Assembly (NCBI RefSeq): GCF_010672525.1
Contig: NZ_JAAHGH010000015.1
Span: 1-53,996 of the forward strand
DNA from: Okeania sp. SIO2B3
GTDB lineage: Bacteria > Cyanobacteriota > Cyanobacteriia > Cyanobacteriales > Microcoleaceae
Direction: 5' to 3'
DNA length: 53,996 nucleotides
Shown: in pieces, positions 30,538-40,428 of the stretch
How the letters are laid out: each line of letters begins with the position of its first letter
How positions within the stretch are numbered: position 1 is the stretch's first letter
Notes under the pieces: model-generated
What the model was told of the DNA's origin: nothing
What the model saw: only the letters and a program-made list of their open reading frames with translations
Databases searched by the model: none
Made by a program: the position numbers and the translations under genes

Positions 30538-31680
30538 TTAAACAGGTGCTAATTTCTTGACTTTTTCTTCTAGGGAGTTGATTAAAGAACTAAAGGGTTT
30601 GATAAATTTGTCAATCCCTTCTGCTAGCAGTTCGTCCATAACTTGGTCGATATTGATATTAATATCGGGGTCTTTAAGACTTTCTATAAGTTTGATCGCT
30701 TCTTCTATATTGGTCTCTACTCTGTTATCAACATGACAGTGGTCAGCACAAGCATCTATGGTTTGGGGTGGCAAAGTATTTACTGTGTCAGGCCCAATTA
30801 ATTCATCAACATACATCACATCACTGTAGGTGGGATTTTTGGTGCTAGTACTTGCCCATAATAGCCTTTGCATTGTTGCACCTTTTGCAGATAGAGCTTT
30901 CCAGCGGTCGCTCTGAATTATTTTTTTGTATTCTTGATAGGCTATTTTGGCATTAGCGATCGCTACTTTTCCTTTAACTGTTTCTAGTTTTGCCTTGACA
31001 GTTTCATCAGTTGTATTCTTGATTTTACTATCAATGGTAGCGTCAATATTACTATCAATGCGACTCAAAAAGAAACTTGCCACGGAAGCTATCTTACTGA
31101 CATCTTCTCCTTTAGCTGCTCTTGCTTCTAGACCTTCAATATAGGCCCAAGCGGTGTTTACATAGCTTTCTACAGAAAATAGCAAAGTGACATTGACATT
31201 AATCCCTTCACTAATAACTTTTGTTACTGCTGGTAAACCTTCGGGTGTACCTGGAATTTTAATCATTAGGTTTTCGCGACCGATAGCAGTGTAATAACGA
31301 ATTGCTTCGGTGATGGTACTTTCTGTATCTTTAGCTATAGTAGGTGGGACCTCAATACTAATATAACCATCTAAGCCATTGGTTTGTTCATACACTGGCA
31401 TAAATATATCGCAAGCATCACGAATATCCTTAAAAACAAGAGATTCGTAAGTTTCCATCACTGACTTACCAGCGCTGATACCTGCTTCAATATCTGCATC
31501 ATAGATGGCATTACCAGCGATCGCTTTCTCAAAGATAGCGGGATTAGAAGTTATACCACGAATCCCTTTTTGGGCAATCATATTTTTGAGTTCCCCAGAC
31601 TCAATTATATTACGACTGAGATTATCCATCCAGATACTCTGACCAAAGTCTTTGATTTCAAGCAAATGATTAGTTGTCAT
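30538..31680 (-). CDS. tal: Transaldolase, 380 aa
   Basis: Transaldolase moves a dihydroxyacetone unit between sugar phosphates in the pentose phosphate pathway. The N-terminal IWMDNLSRNIIESGEL and GIRGITSNPAIFEKAI, and the Schiff-base lysine K141 in ENLMIKIPGTPEGLPAV, are diagnostic. DRWKALSAKGATMQRLLWASTSTKNP lies later. The 380-residue length is that of the longer bacterial type common in cyanobacteria. It lies between fbp and zwf on the same strand; a ggtaag site precedes the ATG. Confidence 0.96.
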   Translation of the reverse strand: MTTNHLLEIKDFGQSIWMDNLSRNIIESGELKNMIAQKGIRGITSNPAIFEKAIAGNAIYDADIEAGISAGKSVMETYESLVFKDIRDACDIFMPVYEQTNGLDGYISIEVPPTIAKDTESTITEAIRYYTAIGRENLMIKIPGTPEGLPAVTKVISEGINVNVTLLFSVESYVNTAWAYIEGLEARAAKGEDVSKIASVASFFLSRIDSNIDATIDSKIKNTTDETVKAKLETVKGKVAIANAKIAYQEYKKIIQSDRWKALSAKGATMQRLLWASTSTKNPTYSDVMYVDELIGPDTVNTLPPQTIDACADHCHVDNRVETNIEEAIKLIESLKDPDININIDQVMDELLAEGIDKFIKPFSSLINSLEEKVKKLAPV

Positions 31681-32037
31681 AGCTGTCTTACCTTAATTGT
31701 TACTATTTTCCTTGGAGTTTTTTGTGTTCTTATATACTGCGAAAAAATAACTAAGCTGTTAGTCTTTCAAAGACAGTATTCAAAATTTCTTTACTATTGC
31801 GATCGGCAGTCAGAAAGTTGAAATAAAATCTGCGTTCTGATTACAAACTTTTACATACCGATGTTAAGTTCTATTAACTAGCTATTAGCTATTAGCTTTT
31901 AGCATTCACCTATCAGCTTTTATCGCTCTTGGTATACACATCCCAGGTTTCTATAAACCGGAAGGTGCGCGGAGGGGTATTAGTCCCCTTCTAAACGTCT
32001 ACTGCTGAGTGCTGAGTGCTGAGTGCTGACAGCTTTT
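31681..32037. other. fbp-tal gap
   Basis: There is no gene. A gctgagt heptamer run (about 32003-32027) and short repeats (gctattagctattagctttt, 31881-31900) are the only structure seen. Confidence 0.45.
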
Positions 32038-33096
32038 TTAACTTTGATGAGAAATGCGTGCTTGTTCCTTAATAAAAGACTCTACAAGTGCCACATCTTC
32101 TTTACTACCAATCACCAATGGTGTACGTTGATGTAGCTCATTTGCTACAACATCCAATATTTCTTCAGTACCTGTACTAGCTCTACCACCAGCTTGTTCT
32201 ATTAAATAAGCCATAGGTGCTGATTCATATAGCAGGCGTAATTTTCCTTCTGGCTTTTTCACTGTACCTGGGTATAAAAATACGCCACCTTGGTATAAAA
32301 TTCGATGGAAGTCTCCAACTAATGCACCACCATAACGGGCAGTATAACCTTCATGGCGATGAACATAGCGGATATAATCCCGCATAGAATCATCCCACTG
32401 CCAAAAGTTACCTTCGTTGACACTATATATTGGGCCATGTTCGGGGATTTTGATATTCTCATTGGCCAGAATAAACTCACCCAAACTAGGGTCAAGAGTA
32501 AATGCGTGAACCCCAGTGCCAATTGAATATACTAGCATTGTGCTAGGGCCATATAGAATATAACCAGCAGCAATTTGTTTACGTCCACTTTGGAGTAAAT
32601 CTTGAGCGGAACCATCTTCATCGTTGCCTTCTTGTTGGCGAACCGAGAATATAGACCCCACATTTAGATTTGTATCTAGATTAGAGGAGCCATCTAGGGG
32701 ATCGTAAAGTAATGTATAGCGACCTATTGGACAGTTTTCTGGAATATAATAGGGTTTTTCCATTTCCTCGGATGCCAAGCGACAGACAAGGCCACTTTGC
32801 TTAAATACCGAGATAAATACATCATTGGCATAGATATCCATCTTTTTGACGGATTCTCCCTGGACATTAACTGTGCCAGTAAACCCTAAAGCATTTTCTA
32901 CTAATCCAGCACGAGTTAGGCGACGAGCTATTAACTTGCCGGCCAACCCTATTCTATTCATTAGGGCGCTGATATCTTGAGCATCTGGTGAGAACTGAAG
33001 TTGCTGTAGAACATGACGTGATAAGGTTGTACAATCACGATCTAATGCCTGTGTTTCCTCCAGACGAATGTGGAGGTTTTCCTGGGTATTGACCAT
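32038..33096 (-). CDS. fbp: Class I fructose-1,6-bisphosphatase, 352 aa
   Basis: The enzyme removes the 1-phosphate of fructose-1,6-bisphosphate (Calvin cycle and gluconeogenesis). The metal-binding signature [11 protein letters not shown] (residues 131-141) and the later [22 protein letters not shown] and [20 protein letters not shown] are class I hallmarks. A ggagg ribosome site lies at plus-strand 33110-33114. It is the first gene of the fbp-tal-zwf-opcA group, an order described for filamentous cyanobacteria. The upstream 460 bases probably carry the main promoter. Confidence 0.96.
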   Translation of the reverse strand: MVNTQENLHIRLEETQALDRDCTTLSRHVLQQLQFSPDAQDISALMNRIGLAGKLIARRLTRAGLVENALGFTGTVNVQGESVKKMDIYANDVFISVFKQSGLVCRLASEEMEKPYYIPENCPIGRYTLLYDPLDGSSNLDTNLNVGSIFSVRQQEGNDEDGSAQDLLQSGRKQIAAGYILYGPSTMLVYSIGTGVHAFTLDPSLGEFILANENIKIPEHGPIYSVNEGNFWQWDDSMRDYIRYVHRHEGYTARYGGALVGDFHRILYQGGVFLYPGTVKKPEGKLRLLYESAPMAYLIEQAGGRASTGTEEILDVVANELHQRTPLVIGSKEDVALVESFIKEQARISHQS

Positions 33097-33560
33097 AAGT
33101 ATTTAGTTCCTCCATATTAATTAGCTCCAGTGGTGGATAGATGATTTGTAAAGGCTTTACCTTTACTTGGACCTCTATGACTGGATATGTCTAACGTTTA
33201 TCTATCTTATTTAGGCTTGAGCAAGAGGAGGCTAAATTTTATATGAACTTTAGATAGTTACTCGCTTTGTGAAGAGTAAAAAGCAAATTTTAAAAGTCAA
33301 AAGTTAAAAAGTTCTAAACGCTTCTATTTTTACACCTATATCATTTCAGTTATCAGTTATCAGTACCTCTGCAATAAGGAGGCTACGAAAATACGGAATT
33401 CTATTTTTTTATTCCCTTAAAAGGGGAGGCTTTAGACCGGATTTTTTGGTAAAAAAAGTTTGTGTTACTACTATATTTTTTTTAGTAGATAACACAAGTT
33501 TTGTATTATTTAGGAATAAGAATGAAATAGTAATGTAATATCTTGTTCCTTAAAGATATC
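33097..33560. other. fbp upstream region
   Basis: No gene is present. A family D fragment (cttaaaaggggaggctttagacc, about 33415-33440) and tcagttatcagttatcagt heptamers at about 33344-33363 lie in the distal part. The first 250 bases next to fbp are free of repeats and probably hold its promoter. Confidence 0.4.
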
Positions 33561-33962
33561 TTAACCCTGGTCTTTAAAATAAAAGCCCAATGCAACACCT
33601 AGTAATGTTGTTTGTGGGGTGATAATAATTGGTATCATTTCTCTAATAAAATGCTTATCTGATTGTGGAGAAATAGATGCCAAACCAATCAGAAGATAAG
33701 TAATTCCTAACGATGCACCAAAAAATACTAAAAGTTTTTCAGCTATATTTTTTCTAGTCTTTTCCTGTTCAACTTTTACCCATTTATATATGTTTTTTTT
33801 ATTTTCAGGGCTTAAGTTTTTATCAGAGATATAATTCTGGATATAGCTTTCAACATCTAGTGTTTCTAGATTTTTTGTTTCTAGATTCTCTGGTATTCCT
33901 AGATACAAAACATTTTCTTGAATTTCATTTTTTTCTGGATTGAATTCTTGATTAGTTGCCAT
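33561..33962 (-). CDS. Two-helix membrane protein, 133 aa, unknown
   Basis: I do not recognise this protein. Residues 1-70 are polar and acidic (NPEKNEIQENVLYLGIPENLETKNLETLDVESYIQNYI), ending in a basic helical stretch. Two membrane segments follow: KLLVFFGASLGITYLLIGLASI (about 78-98) and PIIITPQTTLLGVALGFYF (about 111-129), with a tail KDQG. The N-terminal part is probably cytoplasmic. It is co-oriented with the ribbon-helix-helix gene 83 bases upstream, so the two may be co-transcribed. Confidence 0.6.
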   Translation of the reverse strand: MATNQEFNPEKNEIQENVLYLGIPENLETKNLETLDVESYIQNYISDKNLSPENKKNIYKWVKVEQEKTRKNIAEKLLVFFGASLGITYLLIGLASISPQSDKHFIREMIPIIITPQTTLLGVALGFYFKDQG

Positions 33963-34045
33963 GAATAAATGAGGTTGGTAATTGCTAAAGTTGACAATTT
34001 TTACCCGTCCCCAATATAAATATCAAGCAACTAACTACTAAGCTA

Positions 34046-34285
34046 TTATCTGAAAACTACTTCTTTTACTGATTTATCAGAGTTCATAATTAGCACCGTA
34101 GAACCTTGCTTTATTTCCTTCTGAAAATAGGCTTCAGTTGCAATAGCTTTCCGAAGTGCCTCATTTTGAGTAATGCCTTGAGACTTAGCAAGAAATTCTA
34201 ACATTTCAGCTACATCTGTTGGCAAAGTTACAGACATACGCTTTGCAAGAGGACGGGATGCTTGAGTTGTTTTGTTGATCTTCAT
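34046..34285 (-). CDS. Ribbon-helix-helix protein, 79 aa
   Basis: Residues about 15-55 (AKRMSVTLPTDVAEMLEFLAKSQGITQNEALRKAIATEAYF) fit the CopG/MetJ-type ribbon-helix-helix DNA-binding fold. A short tail follows (GSTVLIMNSDKSVKEVVF). Such proteins are often antitoxins or small repressors, and GSTVLI...SVKEVVFR tails are common in cyanobacterial chromosomal members without a toxin. I chose the ATG at 34285: the frame continues upstream to 34459, but that part is AT-rich and reads as non-coding. No toxin gene adjoins it. Confidence 0.72.
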   Translation of the reverse strand: MKINKTTQASRPLAKRMSVTLPTDVAEMLEFLAKSQGITQNEALRKAIATEAYFQKEIKQGSTVLIMNSDKSVKEVVFR

Positions 34286-34969
<684 letters not shown>

Positions 34970-35740
34970 ATGTTAACCATCTTACCTTTACTAATTTTAT
35001 TAATTTTAATAGCATTATTATCTGCTAGCCTAAAAATGAATTTTGAATACCAGAAATCGGTAATTTTTAGACTAGGAAGATTTAGTCATGTGAGAGGTCC
35101 TGGCGTATATTTAACAATTCCAATAATCGACCAAATAAAGCAAGTAGACCGAAGAACTATTACTGTTGATATTGAATCCCAAGATACAGTAACAAAAGAT
35201 AGTGTTACTGTTGGTGTTAATGCTGTTCTTTATTATCGAATTCGGGAACCGGAGAAAGCCATAATTAGAGTCAAAGATTATAACTTTGCCACATCTCAAG
35301 CTGCCTTAACAACTTTGCGTAATATTATTGGGCAACATAAACTAGATGAACTACTTCAGGAAAGAGATAAAATTAACTCTAGAATTTGTGAAATTGTTGA
35401 CCAAATTACAAATCCTTGGGGTATAGAAATTGAACGTATCGAAATAAAAAATCTGGAAATTCCTAAACCAATGCAGCGTGCAATGGCAAAAGAAGCTGAA
35501 GCCGCAAGAGAAAAAAGAGCGCGTATGATTAAGGCGGAATCTGAGTATGAATCTACGATTAAATTAACACAAGCTGCACAGGAAATTGCCAAATCTCCAG
35601 TAGCATTAGAACTACGTCGAATTCAGATGATTGCTGAGATTGGAACTGAACAAAACACTACTACCATTTTGATGATTCCATCTGATATTTTATCTTTAGC
35701 AAAAGATGTTTCTCAGTCTATTTCATCTTCATCAGAATAA
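34970..35740 (+). CDS. Stomatin-like (slipin) SPFH protein, 256 aa
   Basis: An N-terminal hydrophobic segment (residues 1-21) anchors an SPFH/band-7 domain. The domain is recognised by YQKSVIFRLGRFSHVRGPGVYLTIPIIDQIKQVDRRTITVDI, KDSVTVGVNAVLYYRI, and WGIEIERIEIKNLEIPKPMQRAMAKEAEAAREKRARMIKAESE. A coiled-coil tail oligomerises these proteins in membrane microdomains. Bacterial slipins are often paired with an NfeD protein; none is seen here. The gene starts directly after a heptamer repeat run, so its promoter is unclear. Confidence 0.92.
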   Translation: MLTILPLLILLILIALLSASLKMNFEYQKSVIFRLGRFSHVRGPGVYLTIPIIDQIKQVDRRTITVDIESQDTVTKDSVTVGVNAVLYYRIREPEKAIIRVKDYNFATSQAALTTLRNIIGQHKLDELLQERDKINSRICEIVDQITNPWGIEIERIEIKNLEIPKPMQRAMAKEAEAAREKRARMIKAESEYESTIKLTQAAQEIAKSPVALELRRIQMIAEIGTEQNTTTILMIPSDILSLAKDVSQSISSSSE

Positions 35741-36406
35741 ATTTCATGTAATATCTGCTTGAGTAGTCACTTAAGTGTTAAGTAGTCAGTAGTCAAGAAA
35801 GAGTAAAGATTAATAGGGGTGCATCTCAATGCATGAATAAAGCCAAAAACTTATCGCTTTTAGGCAACAGGCAACAGGCAACAGGCAACAGGGAATATAT
35901 AGGAAAAAAGTATTTTTACAAATATGAGATGCACCCGATTAATAGGAAATAGAAACAGGATTATAACATTTATCAAACACTTTTCTACATTTTCTTTAAC
36001 CGGGGAGTAGGGGAGTGGGAGCATCTTGCTCCCATGTTTGGTATTCCTTTTTGCTGTATACTATTATCAGAGCAGGACTACCAAAAAATCTTATTTGTCA
36101 ATCCTATCCATTTTGAGGAAAGGTAATTATTTAATTGTTAATTATTCATTGTTAAAAATATTATAGCAATCCTAAATCATTTGTGATAATTTTATTGCTT
36201 CAGTGTTTCTCATTCCCTGTTCTTTGTTCCCTAAAATCAACAATATCTCTCAACTCAAATAAGATTGCTATATTAGACTTAATACAATTTAGTTCAGCAA
36301 TTTATTAATTATAAATAAATAAAACTTACTTCAACCCCTGAGCAATCGGTTTTTATTTCAGAGGTTGAAAAAGCTTTCAAGTAAAGTAAATATGAATATT
36401 AGAATA
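35741..36406. repeat. Gap holding a 120-bp MITE and repeats
   Basis: A MITE (35817-35936) is followed by AT-rich DNA with a family D fragment (gtcaatcctatccattttgagg, 36097-36120). No gene is present. Confidence 0.6.
35817..35936. mobile_element. 120-bp MITE with 9-bp target duplication
   Basis: Perfect 12-bp inverted ends GGGTGCATCTCA and TGAGATGCACCC bound the element. The flanking nonamer gattaatag is repeated exactly at 35808-35816 and 35937-35945. The interior carries four ggcaaca(g) heptamers. It encodes nothing. Confidence 0.9.
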
Positions 36407-36625
36407 TTATTCTATAGTGATTGATTGAGGACCTTCACTTTTGTCACTATTTACTTCTGTATTAGAGTTAGTAGTGGCAGTATAACCATTCTGTTTTTCA
36501 AGCCAACTTTTGACTGGATCGTCATTAAGATTTAGTCGGAACATACCAGAGAAAAAACCTCCAAAAAAGGCAACTGGTTGTTCAATTAGTTCTTTTACAA
36601 CTGGGGTTAATTCATCTAAAAACAT
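36407..36625 (-). CDS. Conserved small cyanobacterial protein, 72 aa
   Basis: The start MFLDELTPVVKELIEQPVAFFGGFFSGMFRLNLNDDPVKSWL has the look of a short conserved cyanobacterial protein. An amphipathic or membrane-touching segment (PVAFFGGFFSGMFRL, about residues 17-31) is followed by a polar, variable tail. The function is not known to me. A gaggaaat ribosome site precedes the ATG. It is a single gene between repeat DNA and the HEAT-repeat gene. Confidence 0.7.
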   Translation of the reverse strand: MFLDELTPVVKELIEQPVAFFGGFFSGMFRLNLNDDPVKSWLEKQNGYTATTNSNTEVNSDKSEGPQSITIE

Positions 36626-36826
36626 AGAGTATTTCCTCTCGCTAAAGAATATCCTTATTAATCAAACTAAATTATTCACTGGTATTCTAACGTACTTAAT
36701 ATGCAACTATCGTAGCGATCGCCTTAATCAACTTAATTAGCTTTTAATCGCAGTATCTACAAAGGTTGTGGACTTATGGAATAACTCAGCTTAAGAAAGT
36801 AATCCACTTTCTACCTTCTGCTACAA

Positions 36827-37489
36827 TTAACTATTCTGGGCTAGCTTGGCCTCCTGAGCAACCTGCTCAAACCGATCATTGACTAACTGTGCGATAACTT
36901 GCTGCGCTTGTGGCCCTCCTAATTTATGCAAAGCTTGTACGAGTCTATAACGTATTTGCCAATCACTATGGGTGGCAAAAGGTGTTAAGAAAGGAACAGC
37001 TTCTGGATTTCCTAGTTCCCCTAAAGCACTAATAGCTATAGTCTGTATCAATTCATTATCTGACTTGAGAGCATCTTCTAGTAAAGATAATGCTCTTGGT
37101 TCTCCCATTCCTCCTACTACTGCAACTATGCTCATTTTTACTAGCCATTCTGGAGTATTCTGATATACCTGTTGTAAGTCGTCAAAAGTTTCGGTAAGTT
37201 TTAACGCCCCTAAAGCATCTGCTGCAGCTGCTTGAACATCTGGTTCGGGATCGTTGAGCAAACAGTCTCGCAATATTTCTTGGGATATTGTTAAATTTTG
37301 TGTTCCTAAACTTGACATTTGGCTCACTGCAGCGTATCTAACACGAGTATCTTGGTCTTTGATTGAAGTTTGAATTAATTCAAAAGCGGTAGCTAAATCT
37401 ATTTGACGTAATTGATTAACTCCACGCAAGCGATCGCCTAGATCCTCTGATATTAGTAGTTGCTGAATTGAATCTGGGGTAAAACTCAT
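36827..37489 (-). CDS. nblB: NblB-like HEAT-repeat protein, 220 aa
   Basis: The protein consists almost entirely of HEAT/PBS-lyase-type helical repeats: DLGDRLRGVNQL, DQDTRVRYAAVSQM, PDVQAAAADALGAL, NELIQTIAISALGELGNPEAVPFL, HSDWQIRYRLVQALHKLGG. Its sequence and length fit the NblB family, which takes part in phycobilisome breakdown during nutrient stress. NblB is related to CpcE/F-type lyases but lacks lyase activity. The identification is from memory of the family, so the symbol is provisional. It lies 100 bases downstream of the CBS-domain gene on the same strand. Confidence 0.78.
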   Translation of the reverse strand: MSFTPDSIQQLLISEDLGDRLRGVNQLRQIDLATAFELIQTSIKDQDTRVRYAAVSQMSSLGTQNLTISQEILRDCLLNDPEPDVQAAAADALGALKLTETFDDLQQVYQNTPEWLVKMSIVAVVGGMGEPRALSLLEDALKSDNELIQTIAISALGELGNPEAVPFLTPFATHSDWQIRYRLVQALHKLGGPQAQQVIAQLVNDRFEQVAQEAKLAQNS

Positions 37490-37588
37490 TGCTATAAATT
37501 TTATTTTTTATTTTCCTGGATTATCTGAACTATAAACTAGGGTAGATTTTCGATCCCCTGCCATAAGTTATTTTTAATTAAATCAAAC

Positions 37589-38047
37589 TTAATCAGTTGC
37601 CATCGCTCTAATAATATCCCCACGAGTTATTATACCAATCACTTCGTCATTTTCATCTAGCACTGGTAACCGATGAATATCACGATCGTGCATGAGTTTA
37701 GCTGCTACCGAAAGTGATTTTTCTGGTGTAGTAGTTAGGGGGTCTTTAGTCATTACTTCTCCCACAGTTTCTCCTAAAGCTTTATGAATTTGTTTTTCAT
37801 AACGAGAAGGATTTTCTAGAAAAATTACACTATCTAGCAACATAATATAAGGTGGAGGAGTGACTCCGCTTTCTTGCCACATCAAATCTGTTTCTGATAT
37901 AATTCCAACTAATTTTCCCTCTTCATTCACTACAGGAAGACCACTAATGCGTTGTTCTGCCAAGATTTTAATTGCCTCTTTTAAAGGCATTTCTGGTTTA
38001 ACAGAAATTGGATTATTACTCATCACATCTGCTACAGTTTTAGTCAT
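37589..38047 (-). CDS. Two-CBS-domain protein, 152 aa
   Basis: Two cystathionine-beta-synthase domains fill the protein. The first is about residues 3-58 (VADVMSNNPISVKPEMPLKEAIKILAEQRISGLPVVNEEGKLVGIISETDLMW). The second is about 95-150 (VGEVMTKDPLTTTPEKSLSVAAKLMHDRDIHRLPVLDENDEVIGIITRGDIIRAM). Stand-alone CBS pairs bind adenine nucleotides and act as energy sensors on partner proteins; the partner is not visible. It may be co-transcribed with the nblB-like gene downstream. Confidence 0.9.
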   Translation of the reverse strand: MTKTVADVMSNNPISVKPEMPLKEAIKILAEQRISGLPVVNEEGKLVGIISETDLMWQESGVTPPPYIMLLDSVIFLENPSRYEKQIHKALGETVGEVMTKDPLTTTPEKSLSVAAKLMHDRDIHRLPVLDENDEVIGIITRGDIIRAMATD

Positions 38048-38226
38048 ATTTACCTCAGATTTTGTTCTAGTTGGAGTAACTATGAAAGCGTAAAAAAGTA
38101 AAAATTTTCCTTTTTAGTTTTGGCTTCAATAGTAATCATAAAAGAATATACAACATATCATAATTGCACCTTTCTCAAATCAAAGCCTAAAATATAGCAT
38201 AAAGCTATATTAAGAATTTTTGACTA

Positions 38227-38556
38227 ATGTCAACATCTGAAGGCCAAAAATTAGAATTTTCTGCTCGCGATCGCTGTGTATTTGTCTGCCAAAATACGTC
38301 TTGTCTGCGCCACAATTCTCAAGAAGTCCTCAAAACCTTCATAGCTGAGACAGAAAATTTAGTTGGTATTAATATCAAGGCCAGCGGTTGTCTAGGTCAA
38401 TGTAGCACAGGTCCCACAGTAAGAGTTTCCCCTGATGAAATTTGGTATTACCGAGTCCAACCTAATAATGTCCCAAAAATAGTTACAGAACATTTTCAGG
38501 GTAATAAACCTGTAGATGATATGCTTAATCCTAGGATTCATCCTCGTTTCTACTGA
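38227..38556 (+). CDS. Thioredoxin-like [2Fe-2S] ferredoxin, 109 aa
   Basis: Four cysteines spaced as in thioredoxin-fold 2Fe-2S ferredoxins are visible: C21 and C26 in VFVCQNTSCLR, C55 and C59 in ASGCLGQCSTGP. The C-terminal DEIWYYRVQPNNVPKIVTEHFQGNKPVDDMLNPRIHPRFY is the conserved cyanobacterial end. It is likely an electron carrier or cluster donor; the partner is unknown. It is divergently placed to the CBS-domain gene. Confidence 0.9.
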   Translation: MSTSEGQKLEFSARDRCVFVCQNTSCLRHNSQEVLKTFIAETENLVGINIKASGCLGQCSTGPTVRVSPDEIWYYRVQPNNVPKIVTEHFQGNKPVDDMLNPRIHPRFY

Positions 38557-38719
38557 TTGACATCCCCCTATTGCTCAAGTACAGAGGATTCCTATCTATA
38601 TTATGGTAGGGGTTGACGGCAGTTAACCCGTACAAACCTTAAGCCTTAGAAATAGTGTATAAATTTGTCTTTAGCGTAAATAAGCCTACGCTGAAAGTTA
38701 ACGTCAGCGTAGGAGTGCA

Positions 38720-39607
38720 TCACGACAGCCATTCTTTAATTAATTTGTTAACTTGTTCTGGTACTTCATCATGGGGGCAATGACCTGCCTCTAAAAAGTA
38801 TTCTGTTAACTGAGGATAATACTTACGAAACTGGGCACTTCTACTTTGAGTATTTATCCAAGGATCTGCTTTTCCCCATAGCATGAGCAAGGAACAGTTT
38901 AACTTACCTAACAACACATCAACTTTTTCCCCAGATGGAGTTTTGAATATAGAAGCAAAGACTTTAGCTGCACCAGGATCGCAAGAAGGCCGATATATAT
39001 CTTCTATTAGTTGGTCTGTAACAGCACTTTGATCTAAATAAACTTTCTGTAGTGTTTTTCTGATAGTGCTACGTCGTCGCGTCCATTGAAATAATAAAAA
39101 GCTAGGCCAATCTTGTAAAAGTAACCACTTTATACTTTGAGAAATAACTTTTCTCCACAAGGGAGGTTTGGTAGTAGGCTGAGATTCACTAAAAGGTCCA
39201 GCACTGTTCAGTAATATTAAACCTGCTGTAGAATTTGGATATTGAGCTGCCACACACAATGCTGCATAACCTCCCAGAGAATTTCCTGCTAAGACCACAG
39301 GTTTACCAACTACTTCAGTAATAAAGTCATTTAGTTGTTCTCTCCATAGCTGACCACTATATTGCCAGTTTGCTTTTGTCGAACGTCCAAATCCTAGCAA
39401 ATCGATCGCCCAAACCTGAAAAAACTGGCTCAGATATCCAATATTTTTGCGCCAATGGTCTGTTGATGCTCCAAAACCATGTATTAATAATATGGGTGGA
39501 GTTGTGGGATCGGACTTACCTGCACATACATAGTAGATGGACTGATCCCGCCATTGCCAATAACTGCCAGGAAGTGAAGCTGTGATAGAGGCTGATGTAG
39601 TTAACAT
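38720..39607 (-). CDS. Alpha/beta-fold hydrolase, 295 aa
   Basis: The canonical fold is readable: IHGFGASTDHWRKN (oxyanion loop, about residues 43-56), FQVWAIDLLGFGRSTK, nucleophile elbow VLAGNSLGGYAALC (serine about 110), acid region LMLWGKADPWI and late histidine LEAGHCPHDEVPEQVN. Cyanobacterial members of this group are annotated as haloalkane dehalogenase- or pheophytinase-like hydrolases. The substrate is not determinable here. There is no signal peptide, so it is cytoplasmic or thylakoid-associated. Confidence 0.87.
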   Translation of the reverse strand: MLTTSASITASLPGSYWQWRDQSIYYVCAGKSDPTTPPILLIHGFGASTDHWRKNIGYLSQFFQVWAIDLLGFGRSTKANWQYSGQLWREQLNDFITEVVGKPVVLAGNSLGGYAALCVAAQYPNSTAGLILLNSAGPFSESQPTTKPPLWRKVISQSIKWLLLQDWPSFLLFQWTRRRSTIRKTLQKVYLDQSAVTDQLIEDIYRPSCDPGAAKVFASIFKTPSGEKVDVLLGKLNCSLLMLWGKADPWINTQSRSAQFRKYYPQLTEYFLEAGHCPHDEVPEQVNKLIKEWLS

Positions 39608-39927
39608 ATATAAAGTTTTGTTAAATTACATTAAATATTGTATCAAAATCAAGGCGGGATCAAATTATTTCTAAAATATTTCTCGTCAGCAATAAAAATG
39701 TTTAAAAAAAAATCTAGGCCAAAAAAAAAGAAACCTAGTAGATATTAGATATTTTAAGTAGAAAATATATAAAGAATTTGCACTAATTTTGCTTAGGTAC
39801 TTTATTTTTCTTAAGAGTTTTGATACTATAAAAATATGAAAGCAGGAATGCGTAAATCAAGAAAAGATTTTTAACTGTACGAGGAGATTGACACAGGTTT
39901 ACTAAGAAAAGCTAGGGAGTTTTTTCA
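39608..39927. other. Divergent intergenic region
   Basis: This AT-rich region lies between a minus-strand hydrolase and a plus-strand ATPase gene. I see no gene or repeat. The last bases contain an agggag ribosome site (39913-39918) for the GTG at 39928. Confidence 0.4.
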
Positions 39928-40404
39928 GTGATTGCTATCTCATCACGTCCACGTCTAATAAGTCAAAACTGGGTGACAATTAGCTTTGCTTCTACCCTCT
40001 ATTTGTATCCGATTCTCGATCTTTTACTGGCAGATGTTCCTAAACATTGGCATCCAGAACTACGACTAGGATTACAAGAAGCATTGGTAAATTCTGCAAA
40101 GCATGGAAATAAATTAGACCCCAGTAAGAAAGTTTTCGTCCGTTTTTCAATTGTACAAGACCAGTATTGGTGGGTGATTTCAGATCAAGGTCCGGGTTTT
40201 AAACCACCTTGTAAATCAAACCAAAATTATAGGCAAAATGCTACCTATCCTCCAGAAAATTATTGTGATGATGAAAAAGAATGTGGTCGAGGGATATATA
40301 TTATCTACCAAGTTTTTGATTATGTTGAGTGGAATTCCAAGGGTACAGAGTTAATGCTATGCAAAAGAGTAAGAAATAACTCCAGATTACCCCTGGTTAT
40401 ATGA
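39928..40404 (+). CDS. Anti-sigma-factor-type ATP-binding protein, 158 aa
   Basis: This is a small GHKL (HATPase_c_2) protein like RsbW/SpoIIAB. The N box is LQEALVNSAKHGNKLDPSKKV, the G1 box ISDQGPGFKPP, and the G2 box GRGIYIIYQVFDYVEW, followed by GTELMLCKRV. Such proteins are serine kinases or sequester sigma factors, and work with STAS-domain antagonists and PP2C phosphatases; none is adjacent. Translation begins at GTG 39928, supported by agggag ten bases upstream. Confidence 0.88.
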   Translation: MIAISSRPRLISQNWVTISFASTLYLYPILDLLLADVPKHWHPELRLGLQEALVNSAKHGNKLDPSKKVFVRFSIVQDQYWWVISDQGPGFKPPCKSNQNYRQNATYPPENYCDDEKECGRGIYIIYQVFDYVEWNSKGTELMLCKRVRNNSRLPLVI

Positions 40405-40428
40405 AGAATTTAAGTTAACTTCAACTAA

